From Tetracentron sinense (lineage: Eukaryota; Streptophyta; Magnoliopsida; Trochodendrales; Trochodendraceae): 64,000 nucleotides of DNA. Below are positions 11,565 to 24,297 of this stretch, piece by piece; position 1 is the first letter of the stretch; each line of letters starts with the position of its first letter. The stretch covers positions 43,719,965 through 43,783,964 of the forward strand of contig CM026557.1 of NCBI GenBank assembly GCA_015143295.1. The letters run 5' to 3'. Both the position numbers and the translations under genes were made by a program. A model generated the notes under the pieces. The model saw nothing but the letters and a program-made list of their open reading frames with translations. It did not search any database and was not told the origin of the DNA.

Positions 11565-12144
11565 TGTTAAAAGTTGGCTTGAATCGGAGTTTATCAGGAT
11601 GGACAATCAATCACTGGTGCGCAGATTTTTGAAAAAGTCGGGGATTTAAGTCTTTTATATTTTGGAAAACTCTTAATTCGAGTAGGAGTATTTCTATTGT
11701 CTAGGACTCCGGATTTAGACTTATAAATAGGAGATTATGGGGGGGTGGGTTTTAGATATGTGAGTTTTAGGGCTCTCGAGGAGAGCGAGTTTGTTCTTGG
11801 GAAGAGCCTCAGTAGTTCTCATCGGGAGTGAGAGATAATAGAAAAAGTTTAAAGCATATTAGGACTTGAGAAAATATTGAAGGGATGATAGATAGAGATT
11901 GTTCTTGAGTTTTATTGATAAGATGACTTGAGTGAGTTGTACAGGGGGTGAGATTGAGTTGAGATTTAATCTAAGAGGAAAATGAATATTATATTGAGTT
12001 TCTCAGAATAAAAAAGAAACAATCAGATCTTGACCCTTGGGTGTAGACAAGTTATTGTCGAACCACGTATATCTCTTATGTTTCTCTTTTGGTTGTGTGT
12101 TTGTTTATTCATTCCATCGGTGTTATTATGTTATTTTCCCAACA
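11565..12144 (+). mobile_element. Solo LTR, 580 bp, probably Copia
   Basis: TGTTAAAAGTTGG...TTTTCCCAACA is flanked by the perfect 5-bp duplication AGATG (11560-11564 and 12145-12149). A TATA box TATAAATAG lies near 11722. Length and TGTT...AACA ends favour Copia. No internal region is present. It does not carry the TCGA palindromes found in other LTRs here. Confidence 0.8.
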
Positions 12145-12149
12145 AGATG

Positions 12150-12970
12150 ATGGATATTCCAGTCATCGTATTTTGTAGGACGTGATCTTAGAACCTATCT
12201 CAAAATGAAGACAAATCCCAAAACTTACCTCCAAAGGAGGGAGACACTAACTATCATGGAACAAGCCCGATGTGTCTTTAATGTGCAAAGTTCATCTCCC
12301 TTGAAGACTATAACAATCTCCATTCATGACAGGAAAGATGATTAGTCACCATCTTAGCATAACATGTCCTTGATTCCGATTTGGTGAGTTAGGTCTGGCA
12401 GAGTCACATCTGACTCGGTCACTAACCAAAACTCCACTTCAAATGTTACTGTTGGATTACTATTACTAGCTCAACCAAGTACTTATATCAAACTCCGATT
12501 GAGTCTACTTGAATTGGGTCAAGCCGAGATGAATCAAGTTCATTCAAAGTCTTGTATATGAGGAAAAAAAATGAGCCCAAAGGTTGTTTGACTTTTGAAG
12601 ACAACTCTTAATAATCTCATATAGAGAAAATTCAAATTATTGATTTAGTCCATCAAAAAATTTCTGTTCATAATTTGTTTTGAATGTTATTTTCCATATA
12701 AGCTTCATGTAGATGCAAATGTGTAAAAAAGCTAAAAACAAAAGAATTTATACTAGCTCATTGAACAAGCTAATGACATTTGGAACTATCAAAAATAAAA
12801 AAAGAAGGTTGTGTCATTTAACACATAAAAAAGAAGTAATTGTGTCTAAAACTTTATACTATATATGGTAATTTATTATACATAACCAAAATATTTAAAA
12901 TAATTTCATCCATTTCTCTTTTTGATACCTAAACCATCATAAATTGTTTATAAGATTCATATAACTATGC
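12150..12970. other. Intergenic sequence, no gene seen
   Basis: Nothing recognised on either strand up to the LINE target duplication. Confidence 0.4.
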
Positions 12971-13186
12971 ATTAATGTAGACTGAATACGAACCGAACCG
13001 CGAAATTGGAACTGTGAAGGAATATCAATCAAGACTCATCTTAGCACCAAAATTGCAATACATGCTTAGACAGGGTTTTGTTTGATGATGATATGTGATT
13101 TCTGTTGTGCAAGAATCTGGAGTTTGAAAAATAACTCTTGCTCTGAGTGACTAATCATCGATTTAGGGTTTCATGGCATTCATGGC

Positions 13187-14441
13187 TAGGGCTGTCAATG
13201 GATCAAATCAGGATCCGGATCCGATCCGATTTGCCGGACTTTGGACCCTATATGTGATCCGTCGGATCGGATTAGATCAGTGGAATCCGATTATAATCGG
13301 ATCGGATCCGGATATAGGGTGATCCGATCTGTTTAAAATCTGATCTGGTTAATAAATAATTTATTTTTTGAAAGTAATGGTTTATATGTAATATGAATAA
13401 AAGTTGACCCCTATTATGTAATTGCCCATTATACTTAAAAGTTAAAACCCTAACCCTAATATCCTGTAGCAATAAACCCCATTCTCTTTCTCTTCCATAC
13501 GGTTTGGTCATAAACCTAGGGCATCAACAACTTTCGTTAACCGGCTTGAAGACATCTAACCTTCACCTGACCGCCAACGGAACCAAGAGGTAAACGGTAA
13601 ACCCCTTTCTCTTTCTCATCTTCTTCAATCTTGATAATGGGGTAGTAAGTGGAGAAGAATGACTGGTTAGAAATGGCAAATCTTCCTCTGCATCTCCTGA
13701 CAAATTTCAGGAGCTTCTCTATTGTGGCTTCATCCAATGATACTCTCTCTCTCTCTCTATATGATTTTGTAGTCCTTTAATTCTGTATTTGAGTTTAGAG
13801 ATTTGTCACTCACATCAAATGGATTGTTCTACTTCAACTCAAGCCACTCTAAATTTTCCAGGTTTGAGTATTTTATCTCATAGCTAATGATATCTTGATT
13901 CTTCAACATTACATATAGTCAATCCACATCTCTCCAAGTCCATTAACTGTAATTTTTTCTGGGTTTTTTTTTTCATGCCTTTAAATGTATTTATTTTTTT
14001 AGTAAGAAATGTTAAGAAAGAAAAAATAATGGGTTTGGAGGTTTTTCATTTAATATTTAGCTGTGTTATTAGTTTTAAGAGTTCTTAGCAAAATTAAATG
14101 GTGAGTTTGAAAGATTTTTCGCTAATTCGGTGCTTAATTTATATAAGTATTTTGTTGGGATTTTGTTGGTTTTAGGGGGTTCTTTCAATATGTCTGAATC
14201 CAGAGGGCCCTTGATTCTCGAACATCTGCGTGATAAAATATGGAGGCCACTCATGTGTACAAGATCTAAAATAAACAATCGGATCGGATTCAGATTTTAA
14301 ACAAATAATCAGATTTGAACTCGGATCAGACAATTCATAGTCCGACAGATCTCAGATCGGATTCGGATCAATGGGATTTGTTATTGGATCAGATTCGAAT
14401 ATAGTCGGATCCGGTCTGAATCCGATCTGTTGACAGCCCTA
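13187..14441. mobile_element. hAT-family non-autonomous element, 1.25 kb
   Basis: The ends TAGGGCTGTCAATGGAT and the mirrored TTGACAGCCCTA match the hAT MITEs at 25869 and 59707. Subterminal zones are dense in GGATCCGATC-type words. The 8-bp flanks TTCATGGC and TCTACGGC agree at five of eight bases, so the insertion looks old. The middle (about 13440-14280) is absent from the shorter copies and contains a possible captured exon (13567-13737, minus). Confidence 0.7.
13567..13737 (-). pseudogene. Possible captured first exon inside the hAT element
   Basis: On the minus strand a (GA)n leader (13741-13760) precedes an ATG at 13737. A 57-codon frame follows (MDEATIEKLLKFVRRCRG...VYRLPLGSVGGQ) and runs into CAG|GTGAAG, a good splice-donor match at 13566/13567. 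Amino-acid composition looks protein-like rather than random. I do not recognise the family. The alternative is a chance frame of 66 codons ending at 13537. Confidence 0.3.
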
Positions 14442-15829
14442 TCTACGGCTGATGGAGACGTGAGAGGAAGTTCTTCCTCTCGTCCTCTGGATCGTCTATC
14501 CTATGCGTAGGCTCTTTTCAGATCAGCGGTGGTGGGTTGTGAGCCCTCAGATGCTAGTAGGGGGTTGCGCCAGAGTTTGAAGAAGAGTTTTACATATCAG
14601 GGAGAACCTGAACTCTTCTTTTATGCAAAATAATTAGCTATATCATCTCAATTTCATTTTGCTCTTATCGCTAAATGCACTTAAGGGAGGCCTTCTCTTG
14701 ATGCTGTAAAAATCGAGATGCAAAAGAACTTCCACACAAAGCTCTCTTTCTCAATTGGTATTCTTGATCACAGATATCTTCTTCTAAGATTTGAATTTGA
14801 ATCCAATTATCTATTAATTTAGCTTAAAGAAGTATGCTTCATTGGAGGAAAACTGTTGAGGTTCATTAAATGGACTCCTTATTTTCAACCGGGGATTGAA
14901 CCATCCATTGTTCCTCTTTGGATCTCCTTGTCGGGTCTTCCCATAAACCTATTCAATTCTAAGGATCTTGCAGCTATCGGTGGATTAATTGGGAAGGTTA
15001 CGACTGTGGATGGTCTAATTTGTAGCATATCTTGACCTAGTATGGCCCGTATATGTGCCGAGATGGATCTAAGCAAGACTAAACTGGAAATATTTTGATT
15101 GAGATTGAATATGTCGCGCCCCAAAATACCTCCTAGGAGTTAAGGGATACTTTAGAGGTGACTGTACGTGCCTGCCAAACCATCCTATAATGAACAAGGC
15201 TAAACATGATATAATACGATAATAATCAGAGTGTGGAAGCGTAAACTAACTTTTCTTTTTCTTCTATAACTCCAAAATAGTATTCCAAGTTAACATATAC
15301 AAAACATATCAAGTCAGAGGTAGACATGCTCACCTATCAAAATATCAAAATATACAAAAGAACTCCCTCTCGGACTCTCCTTTTAACAGTAGTCGAGGTA
15401 TGGCCATACGTCCAAATCCCTATCCTCCTGGGACTGCAACGGGATAGGTGGCTCCCTCTCCTCTACGTATTCTTCCTCGACCAGTGGCTCGGGGGTCGAC
15501 AACATCCATGGAACCTGCCGACATAAAAGTACGGCTGAGCATGGAATAATCAACGAGTACAAGCTACTAGCTAACCATAGCAATAGCGATAGGATAACAA
15601 CAGTGAACATAACACAAAATATTGAGTTAAAGTAATACTAGAAGCATAAGATAAATAGCATGGAACATGAAGCAATATAATTATCTTGAAATGCGTGCAT
15701 AAATGCGAAAACCTCGGTAAAACTCATGTTCGGAAACTTCTTTCATGTTTCGGTCTTGCTTGTGAAAATCATGCATGCGTGTCTGTTTTGTCTTGCATTT
15801 CATATTTTGACTTGTTCTTGACTTGTATA

Positions 15830-16092
15830 CTTGTGAGCCAGGGGCTAGTACCTTTACATCCCTAAGCTACCAACCTCCTTGACATTTCATTCTCTTGTGA
15901 GCTAGAGGCTAGTACCATTCACTTGGGCTACCAACTTCCTTGTCATGTACTTGTCTCCTTTTACTTGTGACCCAGAGGCTAGTACCCTTCCTTTGGGCTA
16001 CCAACCTCCTTGACATGTATTCTTTTCATTTTCTTGTGAGCTAGAGGCTAGTACCCTTCACTTGAGCTACCAACCTCCTTGACATATGCTTG
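15830..16092. repeat. Four tandem 62-70 bp units in the solo LTR
   Basis: The units start near 15830, 15894, 15964 and 16033. Each reads CTTGTGAGCYAGAGGCTAGT, then GGGCTACCAACCTCCTTGAC. Spacing varies by a few bases, and the units lie in the transcribed part of the LTR (minus strand). This is not a CRISPR array: the units are contiguous and diverged. Confidence 0.8.
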
Positions 16093-16936
16093 TTTATTGT
16101 ATGATTTATCATGCACAAATACTCTTGAAAAACCCGGTTCATGCATGCATGCGTGGGGGTGTGTAACACTTGTAATTTCATGATGACAATATGACATGAA
16201 GAGTAGTGTATAGCAATTCATTCCATAGTATAAACATGTACCTATTTAGATAATCTATATGACTTCTAATCAAGGTCATGAGTTGGAGGAAAACTACACA
16301 TATTCATGCTTTCATATTCGTCATTGATTGGATAATTTTTCATTTAGGCATTTAATCAAACATATAGCATGCCACATTTCATAGTCGTTCTTTTTACTCT
16401 TGTTAGTGCAGATTTTTCATCACATCATCAAAGTACGTTCATTATTTATGGAATGCCCTTACTACCATTTTCCATTTCACACATCACACAACAACCATAT
16501 GGCATCCAATCGCCTCAACCCCTCATCCATCCACACATCATAACATTCCTTATTATCTTGGTTACATTTTATGGCAATAGCACATTTCAAAAGGAAGGGA
16601 AAGCATGGAATCAAGAATCATCAACAAAAATGGAAAAACCTAGGTTTGTTTGCTAATGGGAGTTAGTAGGGTGTACTAACCTTTAAACTTGGAGGAGAAC
16701 TTGAGGGAGGATGAGATTAGATCATTTGAGTAGAAAAATCCTTGCTTGAGATGGGTTTGAGCAAAACCCTAGCTTTTCCTTTCTCTCCATTCTCTAATCT
16801 CTCAATACAAGCCTTGAGGGTTTATGAAACCCTCACCCACGGATTTGGGGTTTATATAGAAAGTGGGGTGGTCAAATGACCATCCTATCCTTAAAATTTT
16901 GGCCAAAACAGACTGAATAGGCAAAATGCTTGAGGA

Positions 16937-17074
16937 GCGGTCGACCGGTAGGCTAGCGGTCAACCGGTTGGCTGGAGCGATCGATCGGTCCAAAACCTCC
17001 TCTTTGGAAAAATCCCCCATACAAAGTTAGTGCGATAGCGGTCGACCAGTGGATGGAGCGGTCGACCGGTTGGT
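16937..17074 (-). promoter_or_regulatory. TCGA palindrome array upstream of the LTR TATA box
   Basis: GCGGTCGACCGGT (16937), GCGGTCAACCGGTT, GCGATCGATCGGT, GCGGTCGACCAGT and GCGGTCGACCGGTT lie 80-220 bp upstream of the minus-strand TATA box. They are compared with the arrays at 24236, 47413 and 60305 in the findings. Confidence 0.6.
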
Positions 17075-20000
17075 CTGTGTTTTGCTTATTTTACTGATTT
17101 TCCTCATTTTTCCACTTGGGTCTTTTGGCCATATCTTTTGACTCATTAGTCAGATTTTGACGATTCAATTTGCGTTGGATTCGTCTTTCGAAAAGGGATA
17201 TTTTTGACTTTCCAAATTTTTAATTTCTCCCTTATTTATGAATTAGACCACGCAAAAGGCCAATTGGCTACGAAAGTGCTATTCATTAAGTGTGGAAAAG
17301 TCCGGGCCGCTACAGAATAATTCTGGGCGATGGTAGAAAATTAAGTATGAAAAACATCCATTCTTCTATTCGGTTTGCCAAAAACTGGAGCACAAGGTTG
17401 AAGATTGCAAAAAAGGGAATCATAGAGATGGGAATGGGGATGGGAAAAGAAGGGTAGAGAGCTCTTCTAATCCTCGTGTAGAAGGAATAGACCAAGGAGT
17501 TCAGCAAGGCCTATCAATGGGGAAGTCCAGATTGAGAAACCAAAACAATATACTAAGGTCAGAATTGCTAAATCCTTCGGGAAGGAGATTCCTGTAAGAG
17601 TTATTCTATTAGAGGGTTCCTCAAAAGGGGGAAAGGAGAATTATAACATAGAGATGTTGAATAGTAATTCGGAAGCAATGACTGAAACATTCATGAAGAA
17701 GCTGCAAGTCTTTCCAATAGGGAGGTGATAGATACAAAAGTTCCGTCAGAGCTTGACGCCTGTCAGGATCATGTGATAGGGCTAGCTGCCTCTCGACCTT
17801 CTGTCAATAGGGATGATACTCCTCTGGCTATCACTAAAGTTACAGGTGATAATAGGATTTTAGGAAAAGAGGTGGTTAGTCTAACTCCAATCTTGGTTCT
17901 CGAGGAACATGATGTCTTTAAGGATGAGCCAATTCTAGCAAGAAGAAATAACCCATTGGATTCCAACGAAGGAACCAGGGACAAAACTAATAAAGTTGAG
18001 ATCATGAAGATTAGAAGAGAGGAAGGTGGAAGAAAGTTTATGAAAGTATTAGGATTCTGGGGATGGTATCGGATTGCGAATTGTTGAGGGGGAGGCCCCT
18101 TATGCCGTGGACCATCAAAGTATGTTGATGTCCCTTATTTCAGTCATCCCAAATAGGGTGTTCTTATCTAAGGATGATTTTGCTCCCAAGATAATCTTGG
18201 AACGAGAAGAGGGATGTTATTCAGTGCTTAAAGGGTATAAAGGAGTATCAAAGGATAAAGAGGAAGAGCTTATTCAGGAGTGCAAAGTAGTTTCTCTATG
18301 GGTTTCAGAATCTATATAGTGGAAGACCTCTAAGGATGCTGGTAGAGAGGAAGATAAACTTGATCATCCCTTTAAAAAAGTTTTATCACCAAGGGTCACT
18401 CGATCAAAGGCTAGAGCTGGAGTTCATGGAGACGACTATTCTATTATCCATGATTAATTCACTAATATGGAATATCAGAAGTGCGGGTAACTCTAATTCC
18501 CGCAGTAGACTTAAGTCGATTATTGCTGAATGAAGAGACTTCAATTATAGCAATCTTGGATATAAAAAAAATCTGAGCAGTAAACAATTTGGACTGGCTA
18601 ATTTTACGGGAAATGAAAACTTTTCAAGTCGCAGTTGGGTATTGTGGAATGATGATATCTCTATTATCCAAATTCAGAAATCTCCTCAGAGCATTACAAT
18701 TAATATTTCTTTCAGAGCCTCATCTCCAATTTGTTTCTCCTTTATTTATGCTAGTTGTGACAGAATGGTTAAAAAGGACCTCTGGGAGGAGCTACAAATT
18801 CTAAGCAGTGATAGTTCCACTCCTTGGATTATTGGAGGAGATTTCAATGTTATTCGTAGTGTTGATGAAAAGAAAGGCAGTATAGTTCCGGGTTTAGCTG
18901 CAATAGATGATTTCAACTCTATGATTAGTACGTGTGGTCTGATTGATGGTGAGTATATTTGCAACAGATTTACGTGGTGTAATGATCGCAATGGGGCTCA
19001 TTGCATTTGGGCTAGGTTGGATAGAGTTCTCTACAATTCTACATGAGAGAATAATTTTATCCAAACTTCTATATCTCACCTTTTGAGGAGCCGCTCAGAT
19101 CATGCTTCGCTCCTTATTTCATTATTGGCCAGAAATAGATCGAAGCCGCCTGCTTTAAAATTTCAAAATATGTGGATTAAAGATCCATCATTTATGGATA
19201 TTGTCTGTGATGCTTGGAATGCTCGGAGATCTGGTATCTCTCTTATTTCCTTTTTTCTCAAGCTCAAAAATGTTAAAAGTGCATTATTAACTTAGAACAG
19301 GAGATCTTTTGGCAATATCTTTGTCTAGTTAAGAGCTTTTGAACATAAAATCGCGAACCTGGAAGATCTTCAACGACATTGGATAGAGGCTATTAGAGAT
19401 GAATTAAATATTACTAAAAGAAAGATGAAGAAATATTTGGACTATGAAGAAATTTGTTGGAAGTAGAAATCTAAAGAACACTGGCTGAAAGAAGGTAACA
19501 AGAATATGAAATATTCTCATGTTGTGACTAAGCATAAAATTGAAAGGAATACGATTAGTAGTATTATTTATTCTAACGACAACTCTCTGGAAAGTAATGA
19601 TGCGATGGGAAAGAAATCTGTTCATTTCTTTCAACGTATTCTTTTATCAGAAGGCAACACTCCTAATGAAGCCTTCTTGCATAGTATTTCGTCCCTTGTT
19701 TCCAACGATGATAATGAAGACTTATGTCGGCTTCCCGATTATGAAGAAATAAAAAATATAGTGCTTGGCTTGTCTGATGATGGGGCCCCAAGTCTGGATG
19801 GCTTTTCGGGTTTATTTTACAAACAATGTTGGGATATTATCAAAGGTGATTTGCTCAAGGCAATTCAGTTTTTCTTTTAGGAAGGATTCCTGCCTAGGAC
19901 CATTAATTCTACTATAATTTGTCTGATCCCTGAAGTAGGGACTCCTTCTTTTGGGGACTTTAGACCGATTAGCCTTTGCAATGTGTTCTACAAGATTATA

Positions 20001-20824
20001 TCCAAATTGTTCTCCTCTAGATTGGGTTTTTTCCCCTAAATTGATTTAAGAAGAGCAATCGACTTTTGTGAAAGGTAGAAATATTGTGGACAATATTTCG
20101 ATTGCGCTGGATATGGTCTTCAATTTCAACTCTAAAGTTCGTGGAGGTAATGTTATCTTCAAGCTCGATATGAAAAAAGCTTATGACAGACTAGCTTATG
20201 ACAGACTGGAATGGGACTTCTTGTTGGCTATTCTTAGTAAATTCGGATTCTCTCCTGGAGTTACTAAACTCTTCAAAAGGTTCATGGTCTCGCTTTTCTT
20301 TTTGGTTATTCTTAATGGGGAACTTAATGGGTTCTTTTAATCTTTACGAGGTCTTCGTCAAGGTAATCCTTTATATCTGGTGCTTTTTATTTTAGCAGAA
20401 GAAGCCTTAAGTAGAGGTCTTCGTGCTCTTTTCAGATCAAGAGATATTGGGTTCTACTCTAATCTACTCAAATTTTTCACATTTTATTTGCGGATGATAC
20501 CCTTATTTTTACAATGGTCAAAATAAAGTGCATTTAGAAGCTCTTCAACTTTTTGGGTATTTATGAGCAAGCTCAGGGCAACGTATAAATAAACATAAAA
20601 TTTCTTGCTTCATGTCTACAAATAGGCCTATCTCTTCTCGGAATATGATTATCTATACTTCAGGAATCTCTCAAGGCTCCTTTCCATTCCTTTATTTGGG
20701 AGTTTTGATTTATCATGGCAGGATGAAGTGTGCTTACTTTGATGCTAACCTTAGTAAAATTCGTTGGAAAGTAGAGGGTTGACAATGGAAACTCTTATTT
20801 GGAGGGGAAAAGTTAATTCTCTTA

Positions 20825-20970
20825 CCCTATGTTTGGTTGTTGAGAAAATAAGTAAAAATATGGAAAAGAAAAGAAAATTAGACAAAATATACTAACAATT
20901 GTATTAGAAATCTAAAATTTTCTTTTCTTTTCCAAGTTTTCACCTATTTTCTCAACAACCAAACATAGCA
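20825..20970. mobile_element. Tourist-like MITE (146 bp) with TTA duplication
   Basis: CTATGTTTGGTTGTTGAGAA at the left is mirrored at the right end (TTCTCAACAACCAAACATAG). TTA flanks both sides (20822-20824, 20971-20973). The LINE frame reads LILL|KHVLSS straight across when the MITE and one TTA are removed, which fixes the boundaries. The 3-bp TTA target suggests PIF/Harbinger. Confidence 0.8.
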
Positions 20971-22296
20971 TTAAAGCATGTTCTTTCTTCCATTCCGGTG
21001 TACTCCATTATGGGTACTAATTTACCCAAAGGTGTCACAAGGAGAATTGATAGTATGTTCTCGGCTTTCTTTTAGAATAACAGTGATGGTAGTCACCACT
21101 GTCACTAGGTGGCTTGGCAAAAATATCTTGCCCTCGAGAAGAAGGTGGGCTTGGGATTCGGAAAATGGAGGATGTGGGCTCGACATTTAGAATGAAAATG
21201 GCTTGGACAATTATCAATGGGAATAGCTTCTGGAGTCAATATTTTAAAAGCAAATACCTTCGGGGTAATCATCCTTGGATGGTTGACATGCAATTATGGC
21301 AGAGGGTCTAATTTGTGGAGAGATATTGGTGTATGGATCAAATTCACAATGGAGATTTGCATGTGGCTTATTGGTAATAGTGAGAGTACTAACTTCTGGT
21401 TTGATAATTGGTGTTCTAATAAACTATTAATTGATTCGGCCATTGCTTGTCTGGAGTATTTTCCTACCATAAGAGAGGTTTTAGTTAATGGTAATTGGAA
21501 TTTGGAGCTAGATTTAAATTGTTTAAACCTGAATGATCTTGGGATGATAATGGAGAGAATTATTTCTCTTTCTTCATCGAAAGATAAGGTTGTCTGGATG
21601 TCGGAAAGTTCAGGGAAATTCACCATTAAGTCTTGTTGGAATATGTTGAAGGATATTCACATCAAGGTTCTTGCGCCGATTCAGTATGGGATAAGTCTAT
21701 TCCTTTGAAATTTTCTATTTTCCTACAGAAAATATTTTATAATGTGGTATTGGTGGATGAAGTGGTTCAACAGAAATTCATTGTTATTGCCAGTCATTGT
21801 GAATGTTGCAGAAGCCTGAAATCTGAATCGTTATCCCATTTGTTCTACCAAAGTGACTTGGGGAAGGATCTCTAGAGATTGGTGGGATTTGTTCGTCAAT
21901 TAAATAAACCTCGTAGTAGCTACAATTCCATAGAATAATGACTAGTATGAGATATCGAACCACAGAAGACTGCGATGATTTCGTTGCCTTTTTCTCAAGA
22001 TTATTTCTAAGTCAATAGGTAACAAGATTGATTGATTGATTTTAACCTAAGATCAGAAAACATATTACGTTTTAACTAATTAAACTAAGAGCTTTTGATA
22101 ATATATCAGTGAAAGAAGATCTAGGGTGTTTGAATCCACCACTAGCTTCATAATTAAATTTCATGCATTCATTTAAGCATCTTAAGCATAAATAATAGGG
22201 ATTAGATCAACCATAAGTCTCAACTCATCAAAACAAAAATGATTCGAGAGATCAAACTCTAGGCATATCGTATCTTTGGTTCACATGAGTGATACA

Positions 22297-23666
22297 TGAT
22301 ATGCATGTCATTATGTTAATAATTATTTCTTTATTTACATTTATTAGTTGTTTATTTTGTCTTAATTGATCTAATTATAACTTTTTTTTTTACTTTGATA
22401 TAGGAGTTAGATGGAGTTTAACAGATTTGAGCCCAAATTGAAGAAATTTAAATCTAAAAGCCCATTAGAGAGAAAAGTCATGCAAGGCCAACTCATCTAA
22501 TTGGATTAAATCAAAGAGAAGATAGGGTTACTGATATTTGACAACTACATCTACAAGAAAAGCAAGTGAATTTCGTAGGTGCTGTTATTGAGCAACAAAT
22601 CCTCGGAAATGGAAGATTTTCCGAATTCCTGCCTAATTTGACCATGACTTACTAATTTGGTCATAACTTTTGATTGAGAGATCATATTAAGGCAAGATTT
22701 GAGGTGTTGGAAAGAAGGCTTAAGTGAGAACAAAATTGGATTTAACGAGAATCTCCTAATTTGAACATTTAAGGGGTCAAAATATCCGGTAAAGTGGAGG
22801 CTTATGAATAGAAGAGAAAAAATTAGGGTTGAAACAGTTTTTGCTCTTCCTTTTCTCTTTTCTCTCATATTCCTTACTCTTTTGTCTGATTTTATTGGAG
22901 ATTGAGTGGTGTAAAAGGATATACTTTGTAAAGATATTTGATCATCAATGAAGATTTATTTCAAAATTGATTGTATGCTCATTGCAATGTTCGGCTAAAC
23001 TCCCTGATTTGAGCGAAGGACGAAGCTAAGTCATCTATTTTTAATTTGCAATTCATCCCTCATTTTTCTCATACAATTTATGTTCTTTAATGCTAGAATA
23101 TGTTTGTCTTCATTGCTCTAACTAAGCTTTGATATGTATTTCTTAAATAAATCATTTTGACTGTTTATGCTTAGATTTGATATGTCATGCTTAGGAATAA
23201 ATTCTTTTGATGATTTATTCTTATTTTTTTATAAATAGTTCTTATGTATTTTTATGATTTTTGAAGTGAAGGAAATCTTAGGTTTTTAAATTTTGATTTT
23301 GAAAAAGAATTTAAAGATAAATATTTTGAACCAAAACATTGATTTGTTATTTGGTTTGAGTTATGATTGAGAAAAATTAGCGATACTTTGTAAATTGATT
23401 AGTTGATGTCTAGTGGAATTCGGATGCTCTGATCTCTTTCTCTATTTGATTTACTCATTTTATTACTCAATTTTATTTACTTTTTTTGTTTGTTTTAATT
23501 AGATCATATATCTCAAATCAATTCAAGATATCTTTTATCATTAGTTTCCTAGTTAGATTTCAGTTTTTAATATTATTTTTGTTCAGTTTTCTTTGGATCA
23601 ACCCGTATTTACCACTGACTCTTCTATAGACAGTCATGCACTTGCGGTATTATTATTTGCACATCA
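22297..23666 (+). mobile_element. Solo LTR (1.37 kb) nested in the previous insert
   Basis: TGATATGCATGTC...TTTGCACATCA lies between perfect 5-bp duplications ATACA (22292-22296, 23667-23671). The end segment (GGATCAACCCGTATTTACCA, then CATGCACTTGCGG, then TTTGCACATCA) resembles the 3' end of Athila/Tat-type Gypsy LTRs. No internal region. It is younger than the insert that holds it. Confidence 0.75.
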
Positions 23667-24235
23667 ATACACACTAAACTAGGGTTGTAAAATCACTTGT
23701 CTTCCCTATGTATAAAAAATCCTATAATTTAATTCTTCAACAATAATATCATTGCATAAAATTCATACCAACAATCACAAAAGATGATATGAATGATTTC
23801 AATCTCAACACAATAAAACCTAATACAAAGATTATATTGAAATCGATTATAAACTTGAATAAATTGGTTGAAGAACAACCCTCTCATTATGTAGTCAATG
23901 TTTACAAGTGAGAAAACCTAAATAAAATACAAGTGTTATAATTACTTGGCTAGGGTTTCATCTAAACCCTAGAAAAAGATATTAGTTCACGCTGAGGGCA
24001 AAGGACACCGCTTTCGACGAAAAACACAAAAAATGCGAAGAATCTATCTTCTAACCTTCACAGATCTCCAGAGTTTTATTTCTTTCAAATCTTCAAAATT
24101 CAAAACTTTTGTATGAGAGTATCACCTTCTTATTTATAGAGAAGAGAAAACACTGCTAATTTGGCTTTAGAAATTCTCAAAAATGGTCAAAAACGGATTT
24201 TAGCGCAACTCAAGACGGAGCAGATCAGCGTTGCA

Positions 24236-24297
24236 CGATCGATCGGCCTAAGGTGGCCGATCGATCGCATTGGACCCTCCTGGCCGATCGATCGGTC
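24236..24297 (-). promoter_or_regulatory. Three CGATCGATCGG palindromes in an LTR U3
   Basis: CGATCGATCGG (24236), GGCCGATCGATCGC (24255) and GGCCGATCGATCGG (24282) lie about 95-165 bp upstream of the minus-strand TATA box at 24131-24140. Confidence 0.6.

Larger units (their letters stand above)
15112..17314 (-). mobile_element. Solo Gypsy LTR (Tekay/Del-like), 2.2 kb
   Basis: TGTCGCGCCCC...GGGCCGCTACA lies between perfect duplications GAATA (15107-15111, 17315-17319). A TATA box on the minus strand (TCTATATAAACCCC, 16850-16860) sets the direction. Upstream of it lie five TCGA/TCAA-type palindromes (16937-17074). It is inserted in LINE ORF1, whose frame resumes at the right side. No internal region remains. 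Confidence 0.85.
13173..18100 (+). pseudogene. LINE ORF1 (nucleic-acid-binding protein), interrupted
   Basis: ATG at 13173 reads MAFMA, is cut by the hAT element and resumes at 14450 as DGDVRGSSSSRPLDR. A DUF4283-like core follows at 14690-15100, including LLRFIKWTPYFQPG and PLWISLSGLPINLFNSKDLA. After the solo LTR, YEKHPFFYSVCQKLEHKVE at 17348-17405 is the zinc-knuckle remnant. The rest, to about 18.1 kb, is low-similarity linker. In plant L1 elements this protein coats LINE RNA. Stops occur, for example, after residues near 14510, 14640 and 15027. The end is not defined. Confidence 0.65.

Noticed and set aside
15830-16092. Regular repeats that might suggest a CRISPR array
   Set aside because: Units are contiguous, diverged and inside a plant LTR; there are no unique spacers and no cas genes.
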